Source: Actinomycetes bacterium (GTDB taxonomy: Bacteria; Actinomycetota; Acidimicrobiia; Acidimicrobiales; Palsa-688). From it: a stretch of 7,094 nucleotides of DNA. Made by a program: the position numbers and the translations under genes. How positions within the stretch are numbered: position 1 is the first letter of the stretch; every line of letters starts with the position of its first letter. The notes under the pieces are model-generated. The model was not told the DNA's origin. It searched no databases and worked only from the letters and a program-made list of their open reading frames with translations. The stretch is from assembly GCA_021827225.1 (NCBI GenBank), contig JAKAXG010000220.1:1-7094 (forward strand), in the 5' to 3' direction. Below, piece by piece: positions 4,116-7,094 of this stretch.

Positions 4116-6924
4116 GGACGTTGGCCTCTTTTTCCCGGGCGGTCCGGTATCGATACTGGGCCCGGTGGTGGAGGATCCCGTCCCGACGTCCGAGGGCGTA
4201 CCGGACTACCGGGGGATGTTCAACACGCTCCTGGCCCGCTCCTTCGACGGGATCGCCCTGACCGACCGGGCCAGCCGTCGCTACATCGAGGTCAGCGATT
4301 CGTTCTGCCAGATGACCGGCTACCGGCGGGCGGAGATCGTTGGGCGGACGTCGGTGGAGGTGGGGCTGGTCACAGAGCAGGAACGTGGCGACGCGGCCGT
4401 CGAGCGGGCCGATCGGGGCATGCCCGGCCTGTACCGCCGCCGGCTGCGCCGCAAGGGCGGGGCGCTTCTGGTGGCGGAGTTCTCCCACACGCTGCTGCCC
4501 GACGAGGCGCTGGTCCTGACGGTCCTGCGGGACGTCACCGAGGCCGAGCGCCAGTCCGCCCAGATGGCGTTCCAGGCGGCGATCACCGAGACGATGGCGG
4601 AGGGGGTGGCCGTGATCCGCGCCGGCGACGGGGTCATCGTGTTCACCAACGCCACGTTCGACCAGCTGTTCGGCTACCAGCCGGGTGAGCTGGCGGGCCA
4701 GCCGATCCAGGTGATCAACGCCCCGACGGAGAAGACCCCGGAGGAGACCGCCGCGGAGATCACCGCCGTGCTGCGGCAGGAAGGGGTGTGGCGGGGGGAG
4801 GTGAAGAACCGCAAGAAGGACGGCACCCCGCTGTGGTGCTCGGTCAACGTGGCGACGATCGAGCATCCCGACTTCGGCACCGTGTGGATCTCGGTGCACT
4901 CCGACATCACGGCCCGCAAGCAGGCGGAGGAGCAGTTCCGCCATCTGGTGGAGGGCTCGCCCGACGCCCAGCTGGTCGTGGACCACCAGGCCCGGATCGT
5001 GCTGGCCAACAGCCGCGCCGAGGAGCTTTTCGGCTACGACACGGGAGAGCTGGTCGGCCGGCCGGTCGAGCAGCTGGTGCCCGAGGCCCGCCGCGAGGAC
5101 CACGTGGCCCACCGCATCCGCTACCTGGCTGAGCCGCGCACCCGGGCCATGGGCCCCGGCCTCGACCTGCAGGGCCGGCGCAGGGACGGCACCTGGTTCC
5201 CGGTGGAGGTGTCGTTGAGCCCGCTGGTCACCGACCAGCAGCTCATGGTGTCGAGCACCGTGCGTGACATCACCGACCGCCTGGCCGACGAGGAGGCCAG
5301 GGCCCGCCTGGGGGCCATCGTCGCCTCCTCGGGGGACGCGGTGGTAGGCGTGATGCCCGACGGGCGGATCGACATCTGGAACCTCGGGGCCGAGCTCCTC
5401 TACGGCTACCGGGAGGAGGAGGTGATCGGCCAGCGGGTCAAGATGCTGATCCCGCCCGAGCTGGCCGAGGGCCGGCCGCAGCTCGTCAGCCAGGTGCTCG
5501 AAGGTGGCGCCATCGAGCATTTCGAGACCGAGGACGTCCGCAGGGACGGCAGCCGGGTGGCGGTGGCCGTCACCGTGTCGCCGATCCGCAACCGGGCCGG
5601 GGCCATCATCGGCGCGGCGCGCATCGCCCGGGACATCACCGACCGCAAGCGCTTCGAGCACGAGTTGCAGTTCTTCGCCGACCACGACCCTCTCACCGGC
5701 CTGTTCAACCGCCGGCGCTTCGCCGAGGAACTCACCCGCCAGGCCGCCTACGTGGCCCGCTTCCGGGCTCCCGCCTCCCTGGCGGTCGCCGACCTGGACA
5801 ACTTCAAGTACATAAACGACACCCTCGGCCACAAAGCAGGCGATCAGATGATCTGCGGCGTCTCCCGGATCCTGCGCAACCGGCTGCGCAGCACCGACAT
5901 CCTGGCCCGGCTGGGCGGCGACGAGTTCGCCGTGCTCCTGCCCGGCACCGACCTGGCCCAGGCCGAGAACGTGGCCGAGGAACTGCGCCGGGCGGTCCAC
6001 GACTTCAAGACGGTGCTGAACCGCCAGACGGTGCGCTGCACCGTGAGCGTCGGCATCGCCGCCCTGGGAGGTGCCAGCGGCGAGGACACGCTGGCCGCCG
6101 CCGACCTGGCCATGTACGCCGCCAAGCGGCAGGGCCGCGACCGCGTCGCCCTGGCCGGGGAGGACAGCCACGACTTCCAGACCCATCTCAGCTGGTCAGA
6201 GCGGCTGCACGACGCCCTCGAGCACGGCCGCTTCGAGCTGTACGCGCAGCCCATCGTCGAGATCTCCACCGGTGCCGTTCGCCAGCACGAGCTGCTGCTG
6301 CGCCTGCGCGACGAGCACGGCGACCTGCTGGCCCCGGCCGAGTTCATCTACACCGCCGAGCGCCTGGGCATCATCCGCGAGATCGACCGCTGGGTGGCCG
6401 GCGAGGCCATCCGCCTGCTCGGCGCCGACACCAACCCGGACAACAGCTACGCCGTCAACGTCTCCGGCGCGTCCATGGCCGACGAGGGCCTGTTCCATGC
6501 CATCGAAAAGGCGCTCGACGGGGGCGTCGACCCGGCCCGCCTCACCTTCGAGATCACCGAGACGGCGGCCATCGCCGACTTCGACCTGGCCCGCGACTTC
6601 GTCGGCCACCTGGAGCGGCTGGGCTGCACCACGGCTCTCGACGACTTCGGGGCCGGCTTCGGATCGTTCTCGTACCTCAAGCGCCTCCCGGTGGACTACA
6701 TCAAGATCGACGGTGACTTCGTCTCCGCCCTGCCGGGCAGCACCAGCGACCAGGCGCTCGTCAAGGCGATCGTCGACGTGGCCCACGGGCTGGGAAAGCA
6801 GACCGTTGCCGAGCACGTGGCGTCGCCGCAGGCGCTGACGCTGCTCGACAGCTACGGCGTCGAGTACGCCCAGGGCTTCTACCTCGGCAAGCCGGTCCCG
6901 GCCCGGTCCCTGGACCGGCGGTAG
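4102..6924 (+). CDS. PAS4-GGDEF-EAL cyclic-di-GMP signalling protein (diguanylate cyclase/phosphodiesterase)
   Basis: This 940-residue protein has no signal peptide or membrane segment, so it is likely a cytosolic sensor. Four PAS domains lie at about 38-150, 155-275, 276-395 and 399-520. The second and later ones end in the usual DIT-type sequences that lead to the next helix. The GGDEF domain (about 521-685) has DPLTGLFNRR, metal-site Asp564, an intact GGDEF (605-609) and an RSTD inhibitory site (596-599), five residues ahead. The EAL domain (about 695-935) has the motif as ELLLR (730-734, fitting ExLxR), Asn786, Glu817, Asp847-Asp848, Lys868, Glu904 and Gln924. The core metal and catalytic residues are therefore present. 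The usual AEGVE reads AEHVA. Both activities are plausible, and which dominates cannot be read. GTG 4102 and ATG 4105 are equally likely starts. Both overlap the S-component gene, suggesting cotranscription. Confidence 0.95.
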   Translation: MMPAEDVGLFFPGGPVSILGPVVEDPVPTSEGVPDYRGMFNTLLARSFDGIALTDRASRRYIEVSDSFCQMTGYRRAEIVGRTSVEVGLVTEQERGDAAVERADRGMPGLYRRRLRRKGGALLVAEFSHTLLPDEALVLTVLRDVTEAERQSAQMAFQAAITETMAEGVAVIRAGDGVIVFTNATFDQLFGYQPGELAGQPIQVINAPTEKTPEETAAEITAVLRQEGVWRGEVKNRKKDGTPLWCSVNVATIEHPDFGTVWISVHSDITARKQAEEQFRHLVEGSPDAQLVVDHQARIVLANSRAEELFGYDTGELVGRPVEQLVPEARREDHVAHRIRYLAEPRTRAMGPGLDLQGRRRDGTWFPVEVSLSPLVTDQQLMVSSTVRDITDRLADEEARARLGAIVASSGDAVVGVMPDGRIDIWNLGAELLYGYREEEVIGQRVKMLIPPELAEGRPQLVSQVLEGGAIEHFETEDVRRDGSRVAVAVTVSPIRNRAGAIIGAARIARDITDRKRFEHELQFFADHDPLTGLFNRRRFAEELTRQAAYVARFRAPASLAVADLDNFKYINDTLGHKAGDQMICGVSRILRNRLRSTDILARLGGDEFAVLLPGTDLAQAENVAEELRRAVHDFKTVLNRQTVRCTVSVGIAALGGASGEDTLAAADLAMYAAKRQGRDRVALAGEDSHDFQTHLSWSERLHDALEHGRFELYAQPIVEISTGAVRQHELLLRLRDEHGDLLAPAEFIYTAERLGIIREIDRWVAGEAIRLLGADTNPDNSYAVNVSGASMADEGLFHAIEKALDGGVDPARLTFEITETAAIADFDLARDFVGHLERLGCTTALDDFGAGFGSFSYLKRLPVDYIKIDGDFVSALPGSTSDQALVKAIVDVAHGLGKQTVAEHVASPQALTLLDSYGVEYAQGFYLGKPVPARSLDRR

Positions 6925-6936
6925 GTGCCGGGACCG
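6893..6936. terminator. Nested inverted repeats at the convergent gene junction, possible terminator
   Basis: CGGTCCCGGC (6893-6902) is perfectly complementary to GCCGGGACCG (6927-6936). Inside it, CCGGTCC (6903-6909) pairs with GGACCGG (6912-6918). The structure straddles the TAG stop at 6922-6924 and fills most of the gap before the convergent gene. There is no T-tract on either side, so it would be a non-canonical, GC-only hairpin terminator, and might serve both directions. Inverted repeats are common by chance in such GC-rich DNA. Confidence 0.4.
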
Positions 6937-6948
6937 CCACGCCGGGCC

Positions 6949-7094
6949 TCAGCCGGCCAGGGCCGGGGGCAGGGGACCGGAGGCCACGATGCTCAGGTGC
7001 TGCGTCGGGCGGGTGAGGGCCACGTACAGCAGGCGCAGCCCGGCCGCCCGGTCCTCCCTCTCGGCCACGATCCGGGACGGTTCGGCCACGACGA
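6949..7094 (-). CDS. helD: C-terminal end of a HelD/UvrD-like superfamily 1 helicase (cut by window edge)
   Basis: The minus strand from the right edge reads 47 residues to a TGA at 6949. The segment LLYVALTRPTQHLSIV is superfamily 1 helicase motif VI (VALTR), whose arginine contacts ATP. A short strand (VVAEPSRIVAE) precedes it, and SGPLPPAL ends the protein. Motif VI followed almost at once by a short tail ending in PLP.AL is how I remember actinobacterial HelD, the ATPase that frees stalled RNA polymerase. Other UvrD/Rep-like helicases are possible because only the tail is visible. The gene converges on the c-di-GMP gene with a 24-bp gap and is not part of the B12 operon. Confidence 0.72.
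   Translation of the reverse strand, partial: VVAEPSRIVAEREDRAAGLRLLYVALTRPTQHLSIVASGPLPPALAG

Noticed and set aside
3856..6186. Long minus-strand open frame (776 codons) opposite the PAS-GGDEF-EAL gene
   Set aside because: The plus strand carries well-conserved PAS, GGDEF and EAL motifs across this stretch. The minus frame shows no recognisable domain.
1..7094. Search for CRISPR arrays, tRNA/rRNA genes, insertion sequences and attachment sites
   Set aside because: I saw no spaced repeats, tRNA-like cloverleaf, transposase motifs or flanking direct repeats. The window is almost fully coding apart from the riboswitch region.

Overview
The window is strongly GC-rich with GTG/ATG starts and tightly packed genes. 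The minus-strand gene at the right edge looks like the end of a HelD/UvrD-type helicase, which is common in Gram-positive bacteria. Together with an actinobacterial-looking lipoprotein and ECF transporter, this suggests a high-GC actinobacterium, possibly an uncultured lineage. I cannot place it more precisely from sequence alone.

Layout: (1) At the left edge, on the minus strand, is the N-terminal part of a YkgJ-type CxxCxxCC cysteine-cluster protein (220 down to 1, running off the window). (2) A divergent intergenic region (221-452) holds a cobalamin (B12) riboswitch aptamer at about 262-412, then a short expression platform and a strong Shine-Dalgarno. (3) A plus-strand operon follows: a lipoprotein with a DUF4430/transcobalamin-C-terminal-like domain (453-1007), the ECF transmembrane coupling protein EcfT (1004-1840), a fused two-domain ECF ATPase (1846-3228), and an integral-membrane S component (3225-4115). 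Junctions are 4-nt overlaps or a 5-nt gap, so translation is probably coupled throughout. (4) Overlapping the S-component end by 14 nt is a large c-di-GMP protein with four PAS domains, a GGDEF domain and an EAL domain (4102-6924). (5) After a 24-bp gap the end of a convergent HelD-like gene enters on the minus strand (6949-7094).

How it fits together: the riboswitch predicts that low cobalamin turns on a dedicated (group I) ECF importer for cobalamin or a related corrinoid. The unusual part is the first gene. ECF importers normally work without an extracellular binding protein, yet this operon begins with a membrane-anchored lipoprotein whose domain resembles the C-terminal domain of animal B12 carriers. 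It is a candidate cell-surface corrinoid catcher that passes substrate to the S component. The overlap with the PAS-GGDEF-EAL gene raises the possibility that c-di-GMP turnover is co-expressed with B12 uptake. That link is inference from gene arrangement only.
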